The notes beneath the pieces were generated by a model. That model saw nothing but the letters and a program-made list of their open reading frames with translations, searched no databases and was not told the DNA's origin. This document shows, piece after piece, positions 22,901 through 34,900 of a DNA stretch of 64,000 nt. The position numbers and the translations under genes were made by a program. Where the stretch lies: the NCBI GenBank assembly GCA_945859605.1, contig OX243815.1, positions 44,664,486 to 44,728,485 on the forward strand. The letters are read 5' to 3'. The number at the start of each line of letters is the position of its first letter. The first letter of the stretch is position 1. This DNA is from Lumbricus rubellus (taxonomy: Eukaryota > Annelida > Clitellata > Crassiclitellata > Lumbricidae).

Positions 22901-25900
22901 ATATTGATGCTGGAAATGGTAAAGAAAATGTAAGATCATGCTAGAAGCTGGATTGGGTAAAGTAAGGAGGTCTGACAAAGGATAGCTGGATATTGTAAAG
23001 CAAATATACGATTGTACTGAAAAGCTGGATATGATAATGCAAGGTAAAAATCATTCCGAATAGCTGGATATGGTAACAAAAGGCAAAGTCATACGAAATA
23101 GCTGTATGTCGCAATGTAGTAGGATAGGCAAGGTCATAATGAATACAGAAGGTCATAGGGTCAAATGAATAATTGATAGTGGCACAAAAAGGTCATACAA
23201 ATACCGCACCACTTGATTCAAAAGATGCAATTGATTTGACCATTTGATTTATTAAAGATCACAACGGAAATTTTCATAACATCGCTTTAACTCTTTCGCT
23301 ACGGAACCCGTCACGGCGACGGGTTATTAAGCCAGGATGCGGGTCTGGTCCTGTAACGAAAGGGTTAAAACTTAGACATACTTCGTCTTCAAGCCGCATT
23401 TCTTCCATGTTTATCGTGTTGAATTGGACGCGTTTGAAGATCGCTTCCAGAGTTTCGCAGTGCTTCCAATCGAAACTTTCACCTACATACGCAAACCACA
23501 CACACACACACATAAAAACACACCCAGTTTAAGAGGCATATAAATAAACTTTAAAAGAATGAGGTCGACATCCTAAACTAGATTCTAAATCAAATAAGAC
23601 AAACACGATTCAAGTGTTGTGTTTACAGGCACAAGAGCCAAGGGTCAACGATCTGTGAAGATCTGTTAACAACGTTGGTCTTTAGGCGACTTATAGGTGC
23701 AAAGTGCAAATTGTTAAAAAAATTAAGCCTTGCCCTTTGAAAGCAGGCCATGTTCTTTAGTGTTTCAACCACATTAATTGCGGTCACATATTATGGCAGA
23801 GTTCACCGCTGAATTCTTGTAGCTGTCCAGACTGTTAACCAAGAGGTCAATAGTTCAGTTTTAATACGAGAAAGTAACTCTTCACTAAAGCGTCAACAAT
23901 TAATGGTTAAAACATTTTATGTCAATGCCACGACAGAAAGAAAGGTGTTGAAAGTTTTGGACTCTCTGCAACATCAGGCATACGTTGAGCAGACACTTTT
24001 CGAGAAATTGTGAGGGAAAGGACTATGAAAAGTAACTTGCTAACACTTCAAGTCTATGGCTGACTCTAGGGGTCAGCTACATGGGACTAAGAGGATAAAG
24101 TGGTAACATTTCAAGACTTGCCAACTGATTCTTGTGGATTTCTCAAGGGACTAATAAGAAGAAGGAGTTGCTAGCCATTCAAGCCTAATGCTGGTCACTA
24201 GATTTTGCTCTTGAAGGGGACAGCTATGCTTCTTGACCTTGAAACAGATTTTGCTGACTTAGAAGTTAACAGAACCCCTACCACTATTCTAGCAATCTAA
24301 ACATCCTAACCAGGAGGACACCATGACAAAACAAACACATTAGATAAAGCACGTAAAATGTGTAATAATAAATATATTCAAAATAGACATTGCGGCAGTA
24401 AATTCCTTATAGACTCCACTTGCAAGTTTACGCACAATGGGACAAACAACATGATTATAAAACATTGAAGTAATATAACCAGTAATAAAAGATACATAAA
24501 TTAAATCATTAGATAAGTGACTTGTCAGTAATAATAGTGTCAAAAAGTCCACTGCACAGCCTCCTGGTGATAAATTCCTTACCAATTTATAGTGAATCAC
24601 ACAATGGAAGTCATTAAATTAGATTAGACCAGATTAGATTAGATTAAGATATCACTTTCAAAACACAATTTACATTAGACAGAAACCTTCCGGGCACTCA
24701 TCATTTCTAATTAACACCGGTACTGGCTTTCTATTAAAAGGACTTCTCTCAGACAAGCAAAAATTATCAAGTAAAAAATCACAAAAATTTGAAGTCATAA
24801 GGTCGTGAGAACAAAGTCTGGCATGTGACCAAACAGTCTCAGTTGACAAGCAGGACTTCACAGAAAGCCAGCTTATGCGACTATGTCCAAATGAGCATCA
24901 CTAAAACTACGTCAGGCAACTCAATAATTCAATAGTCACACGTGAAAAACCAGTAAAATTACTCAGTTACTCAAGAATATAATCTAATTAAATTGCTCAA
25001 GGAATTATCAGTAAAAATAATTTAAGTACCTCAATAAATCACCAGTAAATTCAACTAAACTCCTCAAGAAATACAATCAAATTACTCAAAAATCACCTTT
25101 AAATCCAATTAAAGTACTGTACTGAAAAATTGCATGTAAGTACAAGCAAAGAACTTCACCAGAAATTCAATATCACCCCTACATAAGTCCAATTAAGTAA
25201 TTAAATATCACCAGCCTTATAAATCAAACTCAAGAAGCACCAGCAACTTGAGTCTAATAGCTAACAAATTTATATCACCGGCAAAAAGTCATTAAATATT
25301 ATATTACTCTGAATTCTTAAAAATCACACCTGAGCTAAAGATCAAAGAAGATATTTTAGTTCTTTGTACCTTTCAATGAAAGAAGATCGCTTCTTATGTC
25401 AAATCGTTTCACACCCTATAGCAGTAACATAAAACGAAACGAGAATATAAAGCTCCAATCACTTTTTATGAATTTCACATCCACAGCAGCTTTGATGTAA
25501 GAATATAGCATAACCCCATGCTCTCTTCTTACCGCTGAGCTCTAAACAAACTGTGATTTGCATACCACAGCAAGTACAGTAAAAACACACAAATTTATAA
25601 ACAAATTCTATTAATTACATTAACTCTAAAACAATACAAATCATTGCCAATAGCTGTAATCCTGTACACCATGCATTATGATTCAACAATCATGGTTTTA
25701 AGGTTCGTGGTTCTACTACGCCATACCTAATCATGTTTTTAACCATACTATACCTGACCTAATCATGGTTTTAACCCTATTTTGCACTCCCTAATCATGG
25801 TTTTAACCCTAAGCAGCTCAGCTAAGTCTTATGATTCAACAATTATAGTTTTAAGTCCATATACCCTTCCTAATGATACAGCATCCATGGGTTTAACACT

Positions 25901-28900
25901 GCTTAGCTCCGCTTTATTCATCAATCATGCTTTTAAACAGCTCTACACCGGTAGTCATCCATCAGTTTGATGGATAGAGGTGTTACTTCTTCACAATATC
26001 TAAACTACCTGCCATCAGAAGTAGTTTAGAAACCTTTCACAATTCAACACTCCATCAACTTTCCATCAAATCACAGCTATAGCAACAGTTAATTGATACA
26101 CATGTCATCAAACCACTTCACGTATTCCCAGGCTCTTCCTACGACCTACGTCCATATTCTCCAGGCATTCAAATAAATCAAGAACGAGGGGCCGGGGCGT
26201 GTCATGAGAAGTGCTCTCAACCGATACAATCACCGACAAAGCAATATTATTGACAATTATTTGGGCAAGGTCATTCTGAAGAGCTCTCTTAACTTCTCAA
26301 CAATCGACGACGAATGACTGACTCTGCATTATGTAACAAGTTGAAACAAATACGAAATTCCAGCGACTTTTCAGACCGAACGCTACATGGAAAGTCTGCA
26401 TTCCACAATCTTTTTCAGCAAAATTTACAAAATTATAAGTGCTTAAAAAAACATAAATTAGTAACTTACTCAAAGTTTAAATCACTAATAATAATAATAA
26501 TAATAATAATAGTGACAATTATTCTTCTGAACTTTTGCTAAAAGTAATAAATGATTGTATAATAATAATAACAATGACAATTTATATTGTGCTGTAACAC
26601 AGCCATGCCATTACAAGGGCGCTTCAAGTAAAAAAATTCAAGTTCAGTGTTTCCAGTATGAATATTTTTCAAAATAAGAGACCAAGGTTTAGCCCTTGAG
26701 AACTTATCCTTATCTCACCCTGTTTTAATGTACAATCCCACCTTGACTTTTAAAATCACCCAAACAAACATGGTACAAGAACAAAACACACACACACACA
26801 CATACACGCACCTCAAGCTGAACCAGCAGCTTCTTCAACGGTTTCACACCAACGCTCTCACAAGCGGCTTTGTACGCGAACACCAACTCCGACGTTGAAC
26901 AAAGCCACGCTGCAAGATAAGCAGAATTTAAATCAACTCATATCTTTGCACAAAGTCATATTAAACCAAATCAGACGGGTCTACATAATTACAATGTCAC
27001 TGACAATGGCTTTGATATCAAACTCAATTTTGGGTGCATGATGGTACAGTGGTTCACACACTTAACTTTTCAAAGCAGAAGTCTCGATACAGAAGTGCAG
27101 TTTGGGTTTGCATGCTCGCGATAAGGTAACTATGCTGGAACCCTGAGCAAGTTCTCATAACTGCTCAATACCACTCAGGCCAGGTCAGAACAAAGTGGCA
27201 TTTAATGTAATAATAATAGTAATAATAACAATAAAAATATTGATGACTATTATTATTTTGAGGCACTTTGGCCAAGCTTGTGAGACTTAACAATACTGGC
27301 TGGCACTTTTATCATTATTTAGAAAATTTTATCATCATTTAGAACAATTCTCACTGCTTCCATTATCAATCACACTTTCTGTCACTGGCGTTGATTGTTG
27401 AAGATAACAAATGAATCAGATAATATAAAACAATAAAATAAGAGTAATAACAGAGAGATATTATTCCTACCTTGGGCAAAAAAGAAACTAACAATACTAA
27501 TAATTAGATCAGGGTCTAAAAATTGAGGTGGAGAAGGATGTACACATGAGATTTGTTTGCTTCACTTGCGCCATATCCAAACTCTGCTAAACAATGAGTA
27601 CATCGACCGTACACTGTCGTGGGAAGTATTGACAGCAAGGTAGAGGACTGGCCAAATGCCTCCATAATGCAGATCAAGACCAGAACTCTAAGATATCTAT
27701 GCAAAATGCTTTGTACTTATGGTGGACTGGTGGTCTCTCAAGGTATTACCTTCTCAGGGTATAATATTCTCATGGTATCACCTCAAGGTGTTACCTTCTC
27801 AGAATATCACCTCGGGGAATTACCCTCTCAGGGTATCACCTTCTCAGGGAATAACCTCAGTGTATAAGTATAACCTTCTCAGGGTAATTACCTCCTCAGG
27901 GTATTACCTACTTAGGCTATTACTGTATCTGGGTATTGCCTCAAGTGATGAAATTGCTCTTCGTCCTCCTTCGCATCTCAACCTGCATCACTGACTTGTG
28001 AAGTTGTGAGTTCATAACTTCTGTCATCAATTATCTCAAATACACGCACACCTCACAATAGGATTTCAGTTCCTATGTCAGGAAAAAGAAACGTCAGCAG
28101 ATCACCTAATGAGATGACTCATGATTCTTAACTTCATGATGCTGCCAGATAATGTAGTCAGAAATGATGCTTGTGAAGTTGTGAACACGGGTGTAACTAC
28201 GGTACATGTATACTTCAGACAAGCAAGCGCATGGGAAAAGCCAAACGCAACATCACTTCCCCGTTTCAATTGTTAACTATCATAAGTGTTGTTTAATATG
28301 TCATACCTAATAACAACACAGCAGCAGCATAAAAATAATAATTAATAATGATGAAGATAGTTATGAAAATGAAGTCGCTAACGCCTCAAATACATTGCTA
28401 CCTCAGGGTAACTTTTTAAAAGAGATAGCTTTTTTCTTCTTCTTCATGCAAAAAAAGTACTTTATACAATGTAAAAAAATTATATAACACTTTCAACATT
28501 TACATACATTTCAGCATGTGACTATATAGCACTTTTAAAAATCTATATAGCATTTTTCAACATGTATAATGTATATATTATATAGCAATTTTCAACTTTT
28601 TGCACTTATTAGCGCATTCTAATAAGCTCTGCCTACACAGCTATCAACCGATCTATGGGTCATTCCGTGTCAAATCAACCAATTTTTAAACATTTTCCCA
28701 CCTTCAACTTTAGATTTTGCTGAAAATTTTATCATTTGTTTGCCCACCAATTCTGAGCTCAAATCCAAAATTTTATTAAGATATTTAAAAATTTGACAGA
28801 GATATGTCGTTTTAAAGTGAGGTGGGGTAGGCGAAAATTTGCGTTCGATTTCGCGAAACGTTCTCTGCGGCTATATTCAACATGAAATATCTTGAGAAGT

Positions 28901-31900
28901 AGTGCAGGTAGAGACATACGGTTTTCACTGCTGTATTCAGCAAGTTGGTGGTGACACAATGAGCTTATTACACTGACTGTGTCTTGTGTAGGGACTATAC
29001 AGGACAGCTGCCAATATGCCATCTCAGAACTCGCGAACTGCATTTTCTTGAATTTGCCTGACCCATATGAGAAAATATAAGTGCAAGAAATATATAATCT
29101 GTCCACATTCTGATTTAGCTAGTAATTGGCTCCTACTGGATGTACTTTGCTGTGGTCTTTGATTGCAAATTTTTTCATATTAACGTGCTAAACTTTGTCG
29201 AACTGACGAACAGGGGTCAACTTCACACGGCAAAATTGGGAAAATGGAAAACTGGAATTTATCTTAACTTCATAGTTATGAAAAGTGCATGACATAAGCA
29301 TTCTGGTGATATAAAAATCATCTTGGGGCTCAGAAGCATTCCGGAGTATTGCCCTGTTGAATAATACGAAAATTTGTATCCGATTTCGCGAAATGTTCTC
29401 TGCGGCTATATTCAACATGAAATATCTCGAGAAGTATTGCAGGTAGAGGTATAAGGTTTTCACTGCTGTATTCAGCAAGTTGGTGGTGACACAATGAGCT
29501 TATTACACTGACTGTGTCTTGTGTAGGGACTCTACAAGACAGCTGCCAATATGCCCAGTGACGTAACTAGCGTTGGGCTTGGGGGGGCTTAAGCCCCCCC
29601 AAACGAAGCTGAAGCCCCCCCAAATGAAATCAAGCCGTTGTATGCTTACGGCTAATTTAAATAGACTACCGCATGGACGGCGTACATGCAGTTACGGACG
29701 ACCGGCCATGACTGCCTAAAAATGGCTCCATTTGAGGTCGACACAGCCAAAAATGCGCTGGTCGCTGGGGCTCCGCCCCAGACCCCGCTTGGGAGCTTAC
29801 GGTCAAGAGAAAACTTTATTGTTATCCTGCAGGTAGCTTGAGCCTTGCGACACTGAAAAACGACTTATTCTTACAATTTTCGAGACTTTTTCGTTCACAA
29901 ATAGCTGGCAAACAAGGGCCTTAAAATGGCTCCATTTGAGGTCGACACAGCCAAAAATGCGCTGGTCGCTGGGTAGACCCCGCTGGGGGAGCTTACGACG
30001 CTCCCCCAGACCCCCTAGTCGGGACGGGCTTCGTGCCTTCGGCACTCGCAACTTCACGACCAATTACAATACAGCGTCCTGGCACTTCTTCTTTACACTT
30101 TAAGCATTGGTCATACTTAAGGCTTAAGCCCCCCTAAACGAAAAATCCTAGTTACGTCCCTGAATATGCCATCTCAGAACCCGCAAGCTGAATTTTCTTG
30201 AATTTTCATGACCGATATGAGAAAATGTAGGTGCAAGAAATTTAAAATCTGTTCATATTCTGATTCAGCCAGTAATTGGCTCCTACTGGATGTACTTTTT
30301 ATGGTATTTGATTGCATATTTCTTCATGCTAACATGCTAAACTTTGTCGAACTGAGGAACGGGGAATGTCGGGGATCAACTTCACACGGCAATATTGGGA
30401 AAATGGACAACTGGAATTTATCTTAACTTCATATTTATGAAAAGTGCATGTCACAAGCATTCTGGTGATATAAATATCATCTTGGTGCTCAGAAGCCTTC
30501 CGGAATATTGCTTTGTTGAATATTAGCTATATTTTCCATGTCGCGACTAACCAGAATGAGTGCCTATTTAAAGTTAGGGTTAGGTGACCTAATTTCCTAG
30601 GTCCATTTTATATTTATCCTGGTTTCAGACGAATGAGAGCTGTATTGCCCATGGATGTTACAAATGAAGACCAAGCCATGAAGCTTTCAAGATATGATGT
30701 TCCATACCAAAAGTTGAACCCTGTTTGTCAAAAGCAGGCTATTGCTAAAGGAGAAGAATCAGATATTGAAATAGAGCTGCATACTTAGGAAACAAATATA
30801 TCAGAAGACCAAGAAGCACCAGTTGTAGAGTATGAAAGAAGCCAAACTTGATACTGTGAACAGATCTTTTGACTAATGATGGGTTTCTCTGCTAAAATCA
30901 ATAAAAATTAACAGCTGAGATAAATGGGTGTGCAACGAGAAAAGCAGAATAAATAAAAGAACCAGTAGATTATTATGTTTCATGTGCTACTAGCACAAGC
31001 AGATAATTACAGCAGCTTGTGAGTGAATTGAAGATGAAAAATTCTTGCATGGAATCGAAGAAAAATGGTTTTAACATTTCACTGGACTAATGAAGGAACT
31101 ATGGCAAATTTTTAAGAGTATCTGGTAACATGGTTAAGCAAGCTCTGAGTCTGCCCAAGACTCGTGTATTGTGGCTGACATAAAAGTCCCACAGATGCAA
31201 AAACACTCCCCAAAAGTAATTTAGATAATGACACAAAACAGGACCGCAATGTTATATGCCTAACATAAATATTTCAGTTCTCAAAATTACTGTAATTGTT
31301 AATTTTAAAAATAACTGGATTTGTTCAACAAAATTATGATTTGATTAACCATAATGTTTGAATGGACTGTCTGAGCATATATATGTATGTCCTGTCTTAA
31401 AAACCAAAGTTATAAACTCACAGCAAGCATATTCTCATTTGAATATGTGATTTGTAACTGCATAATTGTAAAAAATGATTGTTTGGTTACAAAATAAAAT
31501 GATTGATTGATTGATAAAAATATTAAACCAAGAACTGCACAAAACATCTTGAGCACTGAGCAGGTCACTGAAAAAATTATAAAAATAGATATGCTGGTCA
31601 TTTTATTGCTCACTTTGATTTTAAAACCTTTCCCAATATAAACAAATATAGCAAATTTTAAATAGGTGCACCTAACAGTGAAAAGTGATTGGTCAAAAGG
31701 CAACAGCCACAAATAGACATGCATTCTGGTTAGTCGCGACATGGAAAATATAGCTAATATTCAACAAAGCAATATTCCGGAAGGCTTCTGAGTACCAAGA
31801 TGATATTTATATCACCAGAATGCTTGTGACATGCACTTTTCATAAATATGAAGTTAAGATAAATTCCAGTTGTCCATTTTCCCAATATTGCCGTGTGAAG

Positions 31901-34900
31901 TTGATCCCCGACATTCCCCGTTCCTCAGTTCGACAAAGTTTAGCATGTTAGCATGAAGAAATATGCAATCAAATACCATAAAAAGTACATCCAGTAGGAG
32001 CCAATTACTGGCTGAATCAGAATATGAACAGATTTTAAATTTCTTGCACCTACATTTTCTCATATCGGTCATGAAAATTCAAGAAAATTCAGCTTGCGGG
32101 TTCTGAGATGGCATATTGGCAGCTGTCTTGTAGAGTCCCTACACAAGACACAGTCAGTGTAATAAGCTCATTGTGTCACCACCAACTTGCTGAATACAGC
32201 AGTGAAAACCTTATACCTCTACCTGCAATACTTCTCGAGATATTTCATGTTGAATATAGCCGCAGAGAACATTTCGCGAAATCGGATACAAATTTTCGTA
32301 TTATTCAACAGGGCAATACTCCGGAATGCTTCTGAGCCCCAAGATGATTTTTATATCACCAGAATGCTTATGGCATGCACTTTTCATAACTATGAAGTTA
32401 AGATAAATTCCAGTTTTCCATTTTCCCAATTTTGCCGTGTGAAGTTGACCCCTGTTCGTCAGTTCGACAAAGTTTAGCACGTCAGTATGAAAAAATTTGC
32501 AATCAAAGACCACAGCAAAGTACATCCAGTAGGAGCCAATTACTAGCTAAATCAGAATATGGACAGATTATATATTTCTTGCACTTATATTTTCTCATAT
32601 GGGTCAGGCAAATTCAAGAAAATGCAGTTCGCGAGTTCTGAGATGGCATATTGGCAGCTGTCCTGTATAGTCCCTACACAAGACACAGTCAGTGTAATAA
32701 GCTCATTGTGTCACCACCAACTTGCTGAATACAGCAGTGAAAACCGTATGTCTCTACCTGCACTACTTCTCAAGATATTTCATGTTGAATATAGCCGCAG
32801 AGAACGTTTCGCGAAATCGAACGCAAATTTTCGCCTACCCCACCTCACTTTAAAACGACATATCTCTGTCAAATTTTTAAAAATCTTAATAAAATTTTGG
32901 ATTTAAGCTCAGAATTGGTGGGCAAACAAATGATAAAATTTTCAGCAAAATCTAAAGTTGAAGGTGGGAGGGTCTGGTTGATCTGACGTGGAATGACCCC
33001 TATGCAAGTGCACCTAAAGTAAACAATAAATAGTGCCTCAAGCTAAATTGATTTAAAACAGCTTTTATATATATATATAATTATACAAATTATACAATGA
33101 CTACACATACATATATTTACATAATAACAAATATATATATATACTTTCAATTAAAATTCTTTAATTACATAGCAGCACTGGCTGACGACGTCAAGAAATA
33201 AATCAAGGGAGACATTAAAGTACGTTGGTGTGAAGGACCGTCCAAAGTCCTCGATATCGGCCGCATTTATCTCGCTCCCTTTAAAAGGCGAGCAGCCACC
33301 TCGTCGATACACAAGTGCTAAGTATGCAAATGGTATGCGAAGGACAACCAATCGGCAAATGAGAAGACGTGGTTCTAATCATCAAGACCAATAGGAAGAA
33401 AGGACCTGGATCATGTGTCCAAGTGCTGCAGATGCACTTGCTTTCACCCCACCGTTAGGGTCATTCTAACCTTTGCATATAAAAACTGACCATTTGTTGT
33501 CCAGTTAAGAAACCCTAAGGCAAAACTGTCCCCAGTTTTAAGAAAATTAGATAATTGCCATGGCAAATTATATTGACCTTACCCTTCCTCAAATAGCTGA
33601 CATTCCACTTACACCCATACACCAAACTGCTAAGTGTATTAAGAAGGTGCGTAGTAAGATATTATCTTATCTCACCTTGACTTATTTTTATTTCACCTTT
33701 AACACAAATATTGATGCAGCATGTTGAGCTACGTATGACTTCGAAAGTCACTACTTTACCTAAATTACCTTACGTAAACCATTACAAATTTATGCCAGAT
33801 CTGTAGTCACCAAGGTTTCAATATACATATTCTGTAACAATATTAATATAATAATAATAATTTTCGTTTGTTCAACAATCCGGCTGACAGACCGCAACCG
33901 GCTACAGTGTACAATTATGCAGCAAACAATTTACAGGAACTCAGATAACAGAATACATAAATCTTAAATACTAACTGAACAGACAGCCTGCAATAATATT
34001 ACATTATACACATGCACACACATAATATACATACATTCACATGCATACATTCATACATGCACGTACAAGCACACATTTATACACAAATTACACACACACA
34101 CATTCACGCATAAAGCACTTGTGCTAGATGCTTTCAAATACATGTGCTATAAAGCATCCTAATACATATACATAGTTACATACATGCAGTAACACACACA
34201 CACACTCACACGTGCGCACACACACACACGCACTGTGTTTTGAACCCCAACCTCTCTAATGACAATCCAGCATGTTAACTATCAAGCACACATGTGCAGT
34301 GTTTGCACACGTACAATGTATGTCATACATACACACAAATAAATACAAATAGACACCGCTGGGAGTACCTCTGAAGGGGCGCTTTATAAATTTCTGAAAT
34401 GAATGGACGAACGAATGAACACATGTTTACATAAGTTCAGATACATGCGCAGAATAAGACAGGATATCCCACCTTCCATCCATGGAATGGCCGGTTCCAT
34501 GCGCCCGGAAACAAGGCCTTCCTCGTCGGCAAAAGAAACGTGAAGCACCTTTCTGATCGGAGGCAGAACAATGTTATTCTCTGCGGTATCTTCGTCTCTC
34601 TCCAACTTCGACTTGTCCTTTGTCCAGTAGACTGCGCCGAAGTCCAGGTTCACAGTGGGCGACAAGCTCTCGGGCCGGCCCTCTGCCTCGGCGGAAAAAG
34701 GAAAGGCGGCCAATGCGAGCTGGCTGCCCCGATCCAAACCACATACGCTTTCGGAATTCTTCTCGGGACTAAACGCAGTTTCACTATTCTTATCACAGCT
34801 ACATGTACTTGCAACATGCCTATCTGGACTACATGCATTTTCAACATTCCTATTGTCCAGACTAAATGATTTTTCGGCATCTGTAGCCTGGCTGCATGTA

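Noticed and set aside
28759..32906. Matching open frames of 115 and 96 codons in opposite orientation
   Set aside because: They are the same sequence in the two arms of the foldback element. They are repeat copies without recognisable domains, not a gene pair.
28657..32999. LTR retrotransposon
   Set aside because: The terminal repeats are inverted, not direct, and no gag-pol or primer binding site is present.
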